Shown piece after piece: positions 23,001-33,692 of a DNA stretch of 64,000 nt (the first letter of the stretch is position 1; each line of letters begins with the position of its first letter). The notes under the pieces are model-generated. The model saw only the letters and a list, made by a program, of their open reading frames with translations, made no database searches and was not told the origin of the DNA. The position numbers were made by a program, and so were the translations under genes. The DNA comes from Stagonosporopsis chrysanthemi (Eukaryota > Ascomycota > Dothideomycetes > Pleosporales > Didymellaceae): NCBI GenBank assembly GCA_022560025.1, contig JAFISE010000134.1, positions 1-64,000 of the forward strand, written 5' to 3'.

Positions 23001-23736
23001 GCGGCCCTGATACTGGCCTGATGAAACTCGTCTTGACGCTTGACGGTTCGCGCGCATCCGAATAGGCAGTTGTGCTTGTTGGAATTTCAAAGCTTCGGTG
23101 TCTGAGGTCGAGCGCCTTTTCGCACGTACGCCATTCGGGGCATGGCTCAAAGAGCCCCTCCTGTAATTCCTCGGAATGTCTCTGACTTCACTGCCTGCAA
23201 CCTTGTCCGCCGATCCATCGAAGAAACTCTCAAAACTTCCTCGCCGTGTCAACCTGTCTGCATGGCCCAAGCCAGCGTGCACTGCACCACGGTTGTGCGT
23301 GCCTGTCTTAGCGACATCATAAGCATCGGAGTTCGCTGCATAGCCTACGTCTTGCGTGTTATCCCCCTCGCTTTCCTCGTTCTCCACAACGATCTCGAAC
23401 TCCCCAAGTACCCTGTGGAACCTCTCAACTAGACTTTCATCCCTCCTGCGATCCTTCTGCATGCGAAAGAGGAACCGATGTAGCACAGCATCATCGCTGG
23501 GCAATAACCCATATTCCTCAAGAACCTCTTCATAAGCGTTGAAGAGCGCGCGAGACGAGCGATCCGGCGAGGAGGATGCGCGGTGGACTATCGTGTACAG
23601 GAGTTCGACGGCTGCATACTACGTCAGAACATATGTTGAAGTCGTGGAAAGAACGGCAAAATCTACCTTCATCACTCAAATCCTCCTTCATCAAATCTGG
23701 CGTATCATACCCGCTACCGTTCATGGGGGCTGGCAT
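20049..23736 (-). CDS. SFI1: Sfi1-family spindle pole body / centrin-binding protein (2 exons)
   Basis: Exon 1 is 23736-23667 (23 codons plus one base) and exon 2 is 23611-20049, giving 1210 aa; the intron is 55 bp. The short first exon was needed because exon 2 lacks a start, and it joins in frame to a conserved opening (AVELLYTIVHRA, then FNAYEEVLEEYG). The centre, roughly residues 290-950, consists of degenerate Sfi1 repeats spaced by about 30-35 residues, each with an aromatic-rich core such as FFNGWREI, FLRLWRAR, VFTDWFFQF and LYTWHDR. These form one long helix that binds a row of Cdc31 centrins and drives half-bridge duplication of the spindle pole body. The last 200 residues are Pro/Ser-rich and probably disordered. 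A second ATG four codons in is an alternative start. Confidence 0.88.
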
Positions 23737-24077
23737 TCGAGAACTCCTTCGCGACGCAAAGAGGCGCGTGTTCGCGACAACATGAGCCTCTCGTCGACCA
23801 CAAGCTGCGCCTCAAAACCAAGACGCGGAGGGATATGCAAAATTGCGCGCGTACACGAGTACCAACAAAACGCGAGCAGTGAAAGGGCGTAGGAGTGGAG
23901 GGAACAATGGCGCGCAAGCTCAATGACTGAATGATTGGTGATGGATGCGCTTTGTTTGGCCCCCGCAAAGCCCTCGCGTGCACTTGCCTCCTGGGCTTTC
24001 ACTGCCAAGCCCCATCGGTGCGACACCACCAACTCCATCTGACCATCGTTCTATCTTGCCGTCTTCATCCATCCAAA
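23737..24077. promoter_or_regulatory. Bidirectional promoter region, SFI1 / Cx9C gene
   Basis: A 341-bp spacer between divergent starts. No distinct elements stand out to me. Confidence 0.4.
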
Positions 24078-24365
24078 ATGCCCGGACGCACAAGACCAAT
24101 TGACAAGCTCGCCTCGGCCGTGGGGAAGTGCTCTGCAGAGGTACGCAGTCGTGCACGGAGAGAGAAGCGAGAAAATGCTGATGTCATGCAGAGCGCTGTG
24201 TACGGGAAATGTATATTCGCGGACTACAATAACGTGCATAAGGATATGTGTGCGAAGGAGTTCCTAAGGTTAAAAGAGTGTTATTTGGTGAGTTCTAGCT
24301 TTGGAGATAGTAGGGTGGAGGATATGAATGCTGACAGGTTGCAGAAAGCGTATAAGACACGGTGA
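24078..24365 (+). CDS. Cx9C mitochondrial protein, NDUFAF8-like complex I assembly factor (2 exons)
   Basis: Exons are 24078-24287 and 24345-24365, giving 76 aa; the intron (57 bp, GTGAGT to GCAG, CTGAC branch) is a multiple of three without a stop, so an unspliced reading is also open (95 aa). The protein is small, basic at its start and has four Cys: one near residue 18, then AVYGKC, and a C-terminal pair CAKEFLRLKEC that is a perfect Cx9C. This arrangement, with KDMCAKEF, resembles NDUFAF8, an intermembrane-space disulfide-relay substrate that helps assemble complex I. There is no cleavable presequence, as expected for relay substrates. The family assignment is from motif spacing only. Confidence 0.72.
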   Translation: MPGRTRPIDKLASAVGKCSAEVRSRARREKRENADVMQSAVYGKCIFADYNNVHKDMCAKEFLRLKECYLVSSSFGDSRVEDMNADRLQKAYKTR

Positions 24366-24607
24366 AGGGGTGGCGAATGGAGTTTGAGGTCGACGGGGCG
24401 CTGTACGATCACGAGCGGTGTAGAAGATATTCAGCACTACGGGTTGAATCTTGATGCATTCGTTCCTTCATTTATCTACGATTTTGTGATATCATAACGT
24501 GCGCCAGCAACATGCTTTGCTTTGCGTCTACTCCAGCCGTGCAGCCCCAAAAATGCAACGGGCTGGGGCGGCCCGTCTGCATCGACGACGGACAGATGAC
24601 CACACTT

Positions 24608-27600
24608 CTACAACTTGATCAAGCGCAGCAAGAAAGTGGCTTTCTGGATCTCCTGCTCCTCCTCCGCGATGACCGTGTCGTTGTCCTTCTCGGGGATTTT
24701 GCCATCAAGTTCGGTGATGGTGTGCTTGTCGACGTTCCTCCTCAGTGCCTTCTCGAACAGGGGGCCCTGGTTTTCAAATGCCGCCTCAAGACCAACACTA
24801 TCTGGGTCGCTAAGGATCTTGTACTCCATGCCAACATCGTCGGTGGGCACAAGGCCAGCCTTCTTTCGCAGGTCTTGCACGCGACGAATGACTTCACGGG
24901 CCAGACCCTCCTGTTCCAACTCGGGGTAGCTAGCGACATCGAGAATGATGAGAACATCGTTATCGGTGTTGAACTCCTGATCCTTGCTGTTGGAATCCTT
25001 GGCCAAACCGCGCTTGACAAGCAGATCCTCGCCCTCCAACTTGATGCCCTCAATGGTGATTTCGCCCTTCTTGATGTAGTCCTTGATTTCCTGGCTCTTG
25101 AGGTTGGGCAATGCCTTCTTGACCTTGACTGCATCCTTCTTAAGCTTCTTGCCCAAGATGGAAAAATCAGCTGTTGCTGTGTACTGAACGTTGTACTTGT
25201 CCTCGTCGCTTGACAATACGAGGTCACGCACATTCAGCTCCTCCAAGATATAGTTCTGCAGCGACTTGATGTCATCGAGATATTGTTGGTCGGGGTGAAT
25301 GACTACTAGAGTCTTTAGAGGGGTCTTGAGTCCCTTGTTGGCACGGTCGCGGCAGATACGGCCGAGCTCAATGACTGACTGCATGCGCTTCACCTGGCGC
25401 TCAACATCCTCGTCGAACAACTCCTCGCGCACGGTGGGGTATGGAAGGAAGTGCACACTGCGATCATCCTCGGCACGAAGCTCTTTGGGGATGTGAGGAA
25501 GAAGGCGAAGGTAGATGTTATCGGTGATGAAGGGTGTAAAAGGAGCGAGGACTCGGCAAAGGGTATATAGAACCTCGAACAAAGTGTTCAGTGCATGTTT
25601 TGTGTCTTCGAGACCATACTCGCCCTTAAGACGGCGGCGATTGAATCGAATGTACCAGTTGGTGGTATTGTCGATGAGCTGCATATATCAGAGATGAAAA
25701 CTCAAAAATGGTTCACGAACATACCTCGAGCAGACGCGGGACGACGGTGTACAACCGGTAAGCAGCCATCTCAGCATTGACAAACTTGAGCAACGATTGG
25801 CACGAGGCCAGGATCCAGCGATCGAGAACATTTGTGTTCGTCTTCCCTGCAACAGGATCGAACTCGAAGTGGAGGTCAGCGACCTTCTTCAAGAGAGCAA
25901 CCTGCTGGTCGAAGAACTGGTAGCTATTCCAGAGCGGCAGAAGGACCTTAGACACAATGTCCTTAACACCTGCCTCCTTGAAGCGAAGTGTCTCAGCGCG
26001 GACAACAGGCGAGTTGATGAGGTACAAACGCAGAGCATCAGAACCGTAGCTCTCCATGACACCAAGAGGGTCTGGGTAGTTCTTCAGTCGCTTTGACATC
26101 TTTTTGCCGTCTTCTGCCAGCACGATACCATTGACGACACAGTTCTTGAAGGGCAGCTTGCCGAAGAGATGTGTACCAAGAACGGTCAATGTGTAGAACC
26201 AACCACGGGTCTGATCGAGACCCTCGGCGATGAAATCACCAGGGAAGGATTTCTCAAACTGCTCAACGTTCTCAAATGGGTAGTGTGCGCTTGCGTACGG
26301 CATGGATCCGGACTCGAACCAGCAGTCGAAGACTTCAGGAGTCCTCCTCAGGACGCCCTTGCCTTGTTGGCTGGGAATGGTGATATCGTCGATCTTGTCA
26401 CGGTGAATGTCAGTAAGCTCGCCTTCATAGCCGCTAAGCTTCTTCAGCTCCTCAACGCTACCAACGCAAACAACCTCTTTGCCATCATCGCTGACCCACA
26501 GAGGGAGTGGTGTACCCCAGAAACGGTTCCTTGAGACAGCCCAATCTGGCGAGTTCTGGATCCAGTTGGCGAATCGCTTCTCCTTGACAAACGAAGGAAC
26601 CCAATGCGAGCCCTCGATGTTTTTGAGCATCTTCTCCTTGATGTCCTGGATCTTGATGAACCACGAGGGGACAGTTCGATAGATGAGAGGTGTGTCAGAG
26701 CGCCAGCAGAAGGGGTAGCTATGGAGAAGTTGGGAATCCACGATGCACCTGCCATTAGCCTTCAACATCTTGATGATACCCTTGTCTGCAGCCTTAACGT
26801 GCTGTCCTTCAAAGTCGCGGACGACCGAGGTGTACTTTCCGGCATCGTCGACAGGGTTGGGCGGCAATCGGTCTTCTGTGATAACGCCGTGCTCTTTAGC
26901 GACACGGTAATCGTCCTCACCGTAGGCAGGCGCCTGGTGGACAATACCCACACCACTGTCCGCCGTAACGTATGTATCATTCAGAACCTTGAAGCCAAAG
27001 TCCTTGAACTCATCGTACAGGTAGTCGAACAGGGGCTCGTACTTCCAGCCAAGCAGATCCTTGCCCGTGAGCTTCTGTACAATTTTGAATTTAGCCTTCT
27101 TGGGATCCTTGTACAATGTTCGCAGTAGTGCTTCAAGGAGAATGTAGTGCTTGCCAGAGGCTTCGTCGAGGATCTTGACGTATTCGAAATCGGGATGTGC
27201 GCAGAGGCCTGTGTTCATGGGCAGAGTCCATGGAGTGGTGGTCCAAGCGAGCAGACATGTGTTGGGATCCTCGACAAGAGGGAAAGTGACGACAACAGCA
27301 GGATCTTGGACGTCCTTATAGTTCTGCGAAGCTTCGAAATTGCTGAGCGGTGTGGCCAGCGCCGTGCTGTAGGGCATGACCTTGAAGCCCCTGTAGACAG
27401 CATTCTTCTCGAAGAGCTGCTTGAAAACCCACCACTCAGACTCCATGAAGCTCGTGTTCATAGTTTTGTAGTCGTTGTCGAAGTCGATCCAGCGGCCCAG
27501 CCTGTTGATCGTGTGCCTCCACTCAGTCGCATATCTCATAACGATAGCCCTGCACTTCTCGTTGTACTTGGCAATGCCAATTTCCCTCACGGCGTCGCGA

Positions 27601-27969
27601 CCAGACATCCCAAGCTCCTTGTCAATCTCGTACTCGATGGGCACACCGTGGGTGTCCCAACCAAACCGGCGCTCGACATATCGGCCGTTCATGGACCAGT
27701 ATCGCGGAATGATATCCTTGATGGTAGACGCCAAAAGGTGCCCATAATGGGGCATACCGGTAGCGAAAGGCGGTCCATCGTAGAACGTGTAAGGGTCCTT
27801 GCCTTTCGACTGTAAATATCCATGTTAGCCATTTCTCATCACAGCGTCCAAGAATGCGCATTCCTGTGGTTGTATCATTACATACTAGCTCGACCTGTGT
27901 CAGAAAAGCATCAATCTCCTCCCAGCGTTTGAGGATGCGCTCCTCTTCCTTAGGAAAGTCGATCGACAT
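24608..27969 (-). CDS. ILS1: Cytosolic isoleucyl-tRNA synthetase (3 exons)
   Basis: Exons are 27969-27886, 27809-25725 and 25678-24608 (introns 76 and 46 bp), giving 1079 aa, close to the roughly 1070 aa of the yeast cytosolic enzyme. This is a class I synthetase: the HIGH box appears as HYGH (residues 49-52, after DGPPFATGMP), and the KMSKS loop as KMSKR near residue 598. Between them lie the CP1 editing domain and the motif WFESGSMPYA. The anticodon-binding domain (WYIRFNRRRLKGE) and a C-terminal extension follow in exon 3. There is no mitochondrial presequence. It charges tRNA-Ile with isoleucine and proofreads valine. The 84-bp first exon ends just before the conserved KGKDPYTFYDGPP segment. 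Confidence 0.96.
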
Positions 27970-28760
27970 GGCTGCGGGTGGTGTTGTCGAGTGACACTCG
28001 CGGCGGCGGGGCTAATTTTGTTCCCAAGTTGACTCCGACCATCGCGCCTTCCCCGCGGTCAAGGATGAGTCAGCTATCGATTAAGAACTTCGCCTCGCCC
28101 CTAGACCCACGACTCACAGCGCGTCGTTCGATCAAAATGCCCAGCCTTCTGACGTGGTACCAGTATCAACAGATGCATCCAGCCGGCGATTGTAATGTCA
28201 TACTCATCAGACGTCTGACAGACTCTACGTGTGCGCTGTCGGTCCAAGCGTAAGCCTGCACTGCACCACCCCATCTGCCAAGCAGTGTCCGTTAGCATCA
28301 CTCGTACATTGCGGTTACGAACAAAGATGGGAGCACGCTGTTCTCTTGTAAAACGTCGTTCAGTCTTTATGCGCATAATTTCTACATGATTCGGGAACGC
28401 TTCGCGAGTCTCCTTTAAGAATCCTCCACGTGCTCGGCACTTCTCAACCCGGCGACGTTACTCTCGAACGCAATTGCAAGGTAAATGCTGTGTCCCAGAA
28501 GCAAGGCTGTCGGAGCGTTGGCATTGTGAAACTCGTTGGCGGGCCGCGACAACGCTCCTAGTCTCTCCGACCTTACTGATACATGAAACAACTACAAGTC
28601 GTCGCACACCTTCGGATCTGCAATGGCAAGTTGCCCGGATCTTCTTTCACCTCAAAACGGTTGACACGGACTGTTTACTGTCAAGAAGTCACTGTGCTGT
28701 CGCGTGCTACGACGCCTATCACGAAGACCTGTCAATATCAATAGACTTCGAGGGCTCAAC
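27970..28760. promoter_or_regulatory. Divergent upstream region, ILS1 / GPI-protein gene
   Basis: About 790 bp between divergent starts. No gene or distinct element is recognised. Confidence 0.35.
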
Positions 28761-29538
28761 ATGCGCCCACATGTTTGGCTCGTCGCCATCTCTTCTCTCG
28801 TAACGACCTCGTTTGCCTCGCCTGCGCTTCCGCATTTCGAGTTACAGCAGGCTGCCAATACGAATGAAGCCCAACCAGAGCGATCGATGAAGAGCATGTG
28901 CAAGCGATTAGCCCAGCTCTCGGAACTCTCAAATGTCGCTTCCAACCAGACACTCCGTGACACTATGCTTGCCGAGAACAAACTTTCCCAGGAACAAATC
29001 GACTACATCGAGGCCAAGAAGGACGCGATCGGCTTGGAGCTCAACGACCTGAATTTGAACACTACTTTAACATCGGAATGTGGCATTCTGAACGCTCATA
29101 GAAAGGCTGTCAAAGATTGCAAGAAGCTAGACAAACTGGAAAAGCTGGCTGAGATGGCGAACAACAAGACTGCATATGACGAGCACCTAGCAGGGGAATT
29201 GTTGAATCAAAAGCAGATCGAGCAACTCAAGAAAAACATGGAAAACGCAGAAATCAAGCTGCAGGCGCTGCGCGGCAATAGCACACTAGTCGAGCTATGC
29301 ACAAACGAGGTTGGATTGCGACAAAATGGAGCTGCTGGACAAGCAGCCGGTGGCATCGGAGAAGGTATGTTCATAGGTTTTCTATGTGCGATGACTTTAC
29401 TGATCTTGCACAGCTACTGTGGACAATAGTGGTGCCATAAGTCTGACGACGAGCGAGGCCACCGCGCTAGGGACTGGACTACGGACAGTGTCGTTCGCTT
29501 TAGGATTGGTGTGGTTGGGTACAGTTACATTACTCTGA
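28761..29538 (+). CDS. GPI-anchored secreted protein with two tandem 61-residue repeats, unknown function (2 exons)
   Basis: Exons are 28761-29364 and 29414-29538 (intron 49 bp), giving 242 aa. A signal peptide (MRPHVWLVAISSLVTTSFA) and a C-terminal hydrophobic tail (FALGLVWLGTVTLL), preceded by small Ser/Gly/Ala/Thr residues, indicate a GPI-anchored surface protein. The tail is visible only after splicing. Residues 47-107 and 120-180 are a direct ungapped duplication: each starts with CK[RK]L and ends with Cys 60 residues later, with 21 of 61 positions identical by my count. Both copies carry N-x-T sequons at repeat positions 16 and 54. The repeats look helical and amphipathic (LxxLxxL, LSQEQI / LNQKQI) with one Cys at each end. 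I do not recognise the domain. Confidence 0.82.
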
Positions 29539-31599
29539 GCTCGAGACACACTTTTCAATTCAAATGATCATCTTTGAGCCATACGTGGCCTTCTGTGAGT
29601 TTCATTGTTTTCAACTAATCGTGGTTGCAGGAGGTAGCTACGCTGTTGTCTTTGTTTGCATCATGTCGCTCTTGCCCTTCCTGGCACACGATTTCGCTTA
29701 TCAGCTCCACCCAGGCCCGACAACCGACCACTCGTTTTCTGACCGCGAGCTATCCGTCGAAAGCGCGCGATATGGCACATTGGCACACTCTAGTTCATGA
29801 TATACTCGGCCCGGCACACGCCCTTAACAGGTACCACCCGGATCTTACTGGTATGCAATTTCCTTCGCAGATCATCATCTGCACATGGGACACGCCTTCG
29901 AAAGCCAGGCAGCAGTGAATCATGATCGTGCAAGGCATCACTCAAGACCATACGCACACGTTCGAAAGACCGTCATCATGGGAGGCGATGAGACCTCTTT
30001 CGTGGTATCAAGATCCATGCTGTATTCCCATCTGCTTGGCCTCCTCATCTATCGAAGAGTGAGCTGCAGAAGCTGCCTTTACTCCTCCAGATCATCGAGA
30101 GTGATACCATGACGAAGACTGGCACACACGTTTATGCCCTCTACACCTATGCTGACAGGTGTGGCCTCCACGAGCCTTCCGGGTGAAGTGAGCGAGACAA
30201 GTGGCGACCCCACAACCGTAGGCAACGCTACAGTTCAAGCATAACGGGCAGGTTGCGACCCGGTTCGCAATCGTTGACATGCTTGACATGAATGTACGAA
30301 AGCTGTGTCAACACAATGGTCTACACTAGCCTGCAAGACCAATCTCCTCGTCGCATCCGCCGTGCATACGGTCTACACGGTGCTTATCGCAACGAAAGAA
30401 AAGCAATGCTGTGTTGCGATGATCTCATGAGGGAATTTTGTGCTGCCCGTCGGCATTGTTCACGTCGCCGATCTTATATGTGCGTAAGAGCAGGATGTTG
30501 TGAAAACTAAGGTCGAGTGGTCGGAAGCTGTGGGGGCCCTCCGCTGCGTAACCCTAATGCTCACCAGCTGCACAAGGCAGTCAGCCTTGTACAGCCCACC
30601 CTGCGTCGGACTGACTGCAGAAGACATGTCTGACAGTTTCCTGTTTTCTTGCATCAGGGATCCTGTCGGCGACTCAAGCTCTCAGAGGGTTGAACTTGCT
30701 AGACAGCTTAGCTGCATTTGCGCACAGTCAGCATGTGATAAGAATTTTGAGCATCAACGTTTGTTTGATCTGTGGTGTTTCACTGCATTATGAGATCACG
30801 TCAAAAAGCATCTGTGAGTACGGTCCGAGACGAATGGATGCATGTGGGCTAATAAGGCAATTTAGCCATATTACCTTCGGCTCCAGATTACTGCACTTTG
30901 ACGCAGTGACACGTGAGGCTACGAACAACAAACTTCGGATCTCGGACCGTCTATGCAGAGCCCCAATATCCATGTATGAATCTGAGGATGCTGGTCGCAC
31001 ATCTTAGCGACCCGGTGAACATCTTATCTTGGCGGGTTGAAACTTGAGCTGAGCCCCAGACCAAACGGTAAGCAATAGCGCCTCTAGGATGGAATCGATC
31101 ATGAATCACTAACAATCGTCGATCGTCAGATGAAAACAACGCCTTATCTCGGTTCTCCACATCGTCACTGAAAGGCGGTTGTGGCGTCCCCACTAAAAAG
31201 AACATCTGAGACCGTACGGTGGCTGTTACATAGCGGTATTCTAATGTCGCTACTGATGTTTATCTATATTACTCTGACAGAATGCATACGACTCGCCTCC
31301 GTGCTAGGGCCAGCACGGACTGCAAGACGCTCATGTCACGCCGATACCTCACGACTGCCTCGATGCCTTGATGGTGCTTTACCTCCACGCGACGTATGTA
31401 TGCGCTGCCGCTTCTGGATGTGGATATTCTCCATACTCTTCCGGTTGTCAGAGCCTGAGTGGCTGGTCTTGGCTGCTTCCTTCAGTATTGAATAAAGCTA
31501 CACTCCGACGGTGCATGAAAGTGTTCAACAATCTGCATCACCCTTGTCGCGTCTACATTCAGCATCTTTGTTTCGACCTTCCAGAGCCAGACCGGCATC
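29539..31599. other. Intergenic 2 kb, nothing recognised
   Basis: Only short overlapping open frames, none with recognisable motifs or paired splice sites. The 3' part probably carries the promoter of the membrane-protein gene at 31600. Confidence 0.4.
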
Positions 31600-33493
31600 A
31601 TGTCGAACGCTCAACAAACCCACTCTGTCGGAGGTCACAGTTCAGACTCCCTCGATGATGCCGAAAAGGGCATCTATGACAGCACATTGGAATTGATCGC
31701 ACCTCCCCCATTTGTCTACGCTAGTGAAGGACGTCTAACACATCTCAACATTCCGCTTTCGCCGGTCTCGCCTGTTCACGAGGGAATCACACCTTGCACA
31801 AGCGTACCGGAGCTAGCACTACCAAAGCCGGCAAAGGGGGAAGTACCCGCGAAGGACGAGGTCACCCACGTAGAGGTGGTTGAAGAGCCTATCCAGAAGA
31901 CAGCACCAGCGAAGCCCAAGGTCGGTCGGTGGATACTATTCGAGCTATGGTTTAACGCATACCGAAGGTTCTTTACATTCGTCGTCACATTCAACCTCGT
32001 TGGCATCATTCTGGCTGCGACTGGTCATTTCAAGTATGCAGAGAACCATCTCGGCGCATTAGTCTTGGGTAACCTTTTGTGCGCTATTCTGATGCGGAAC
32101 GAGCTTTTCGTTCGTTTCCTTTATATTGTGGCTATATATGGATTGCGAAGTGTAAGTTTGTTGCTAGGTGAAGTGGAACTGCTGCTGACTAAGCCACAAC
32201 AGTGGGCCCCTCTGCGTCTCAAGATAGCCGTCAATTCGGTGCTACAGCATTTGGGTGGAGTTCATTCAGGTTGTGCTCTGTCTGGAGCAGCGTGAGTTGA
32301 TTCAAAACATTGAAGAACGATGGCTTACGCTTCGGTAGCTGGCTCGTTTACAAGATTGTCGATATAGTGCGATACCGGGCTGTACAGCATCCGGCGGTCA
32401 TCGCAAGCGGAATAATAACGAACGTTTTCATTACCATTTCTGTTCTCAGCGCCTTTCCATGGGTGCGCAAGTGCGTCACAATCCCTTGCCAGGCGTCGTC
32501 GCATGTTAACCCTAAATCAGTACTTACCATAATGTCTTTGAGAAACACCACAGGTTTATTGGCTGGTTGGGACTTGCTGTAAGTATGTAGCCATTAGCAA
32601 AGCCATCGTATACTGACGCCGTTAGATGACCTGGGTCTTTGTAGTCATGGGCAATACTTACGACATCAAACTCGGTGAATGGAGGACAGACACCCACTCC
32701 CTCCTAAGTGAGCAAGAGCTCTGGTTCGCTGTCTTCATGACAGTGTTGTAAGTTACCTTTGGTCTCTGCCAGTCCCGCCGCTGACATGTTTCAGTGTGCT
32801 AATTCCTTGGGCTACTCTGCGTGAAGTCCCAGTTGAGGTAGAGATTCCCTCGCCAAAAGTAGCAGTTCTAAAATTCGAGCGAGGCATGCAGCAAGGCCTA
32901 CTGGGGCGCATCAGCCGCACCTCAGTCATGGAGTACCATGCATTCGGCATCATTAGCGAAGGTCGCAAAGCCACACACCACTACATGATCTGTGGCGTAC
33001 AAGGCGATTTCACAAGAAACCTCGTCGCCAACCCGCCACGAACGGTCTGGACACGCCAACTAAAATTCGGTAAGTGTCCTTAACAGTACCTCACATACAT
33101 GACTAATGCGTTGCAGCCGGCGTCGGTCACGCATCAGCAATGTACAAGCGCGGCATCCGCATCTGCACCGGAACTGGCATCGGCGCCGCACTCTCGACCT
33201 GCATCCAAAGCCCCGACTGGTTCCTTATCTGGATCGGCTCGGACCAGGAACGCACCTTCGGGCCTACGATTACAGGGCTGATCAAGAAGCATATCGAGCC
33301 TGAACGCATGATCCTGTGGGACTCGAAGAAGCGGGGTGGCAGACCGGATACTGTGCAGTTGCTGAAAGACACGTGGAAGAGTTGGGGTGCGGAGGTCATT
33401 TATATCACAAGCAATATGCAGGGCAACGATGAGATGATGCAAGGGTGTCGGGCGGCGGGGTTGCATGCTTTTGGTACATTGTGGGACTTCTGA
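31600..33493 (+). CDS. TmpA-like integral membrane protein, putative flavoprotein (7 exons)
   Basis: Exons are 31600-32151, 32203-32291, 32339-32470, 32554-32578, 32626-32747, 32795-33069 and 33117-33493, giving 523 aa. Four of the six introns are exactly 47 bp. The first 110 residues are polar. They are followed by several membrane helices (FFTFVVTFNLVGIILAA, LGALVLGNLLCAILM, the VFITISVL region, FIGWLGLAMTWVFVVMG, WFAVFMTVFVLIPWA). A soluble C-terminal half includes HHYMICGVQGDF and TGTGIGAALS, the latter like a nucleotide-binding loop of ferredoxin-reductase-type modules. This layout matches TmpA of Aspergillus nidulans, a putative membrane flavoprotein that affects conidiation, and related C-termini of NRPS-like enzymes. 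I rely on recall of that family; the substrate and signal are unknown. Confidence 0.75.
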
Positions 33494-33692
33494 AAGATTA
33501 TAGGTAATGTTGTGTCGCAATCACGCGGTGTCTCTTGGGCGTTCTAGGCATAGGGAAGGGTCTATTGCATGGTTGTTTGCAGTGGCGGCATATAAAGAAG
33601 TCCTGTAGATAAGTCTAGATGTAGAAAGTACTGGCGCTAATGAGCTTGTTATCGGAGTTGGTATCCTCTGTATTGCCTACCTGCTATCACCA

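Noticed and set aside
26300..26325. Second tRNA-like GACTCGAACC match
   Set aside because: It lies within well-conserved coding sequence of isoleucyl-tRNA synthetase.
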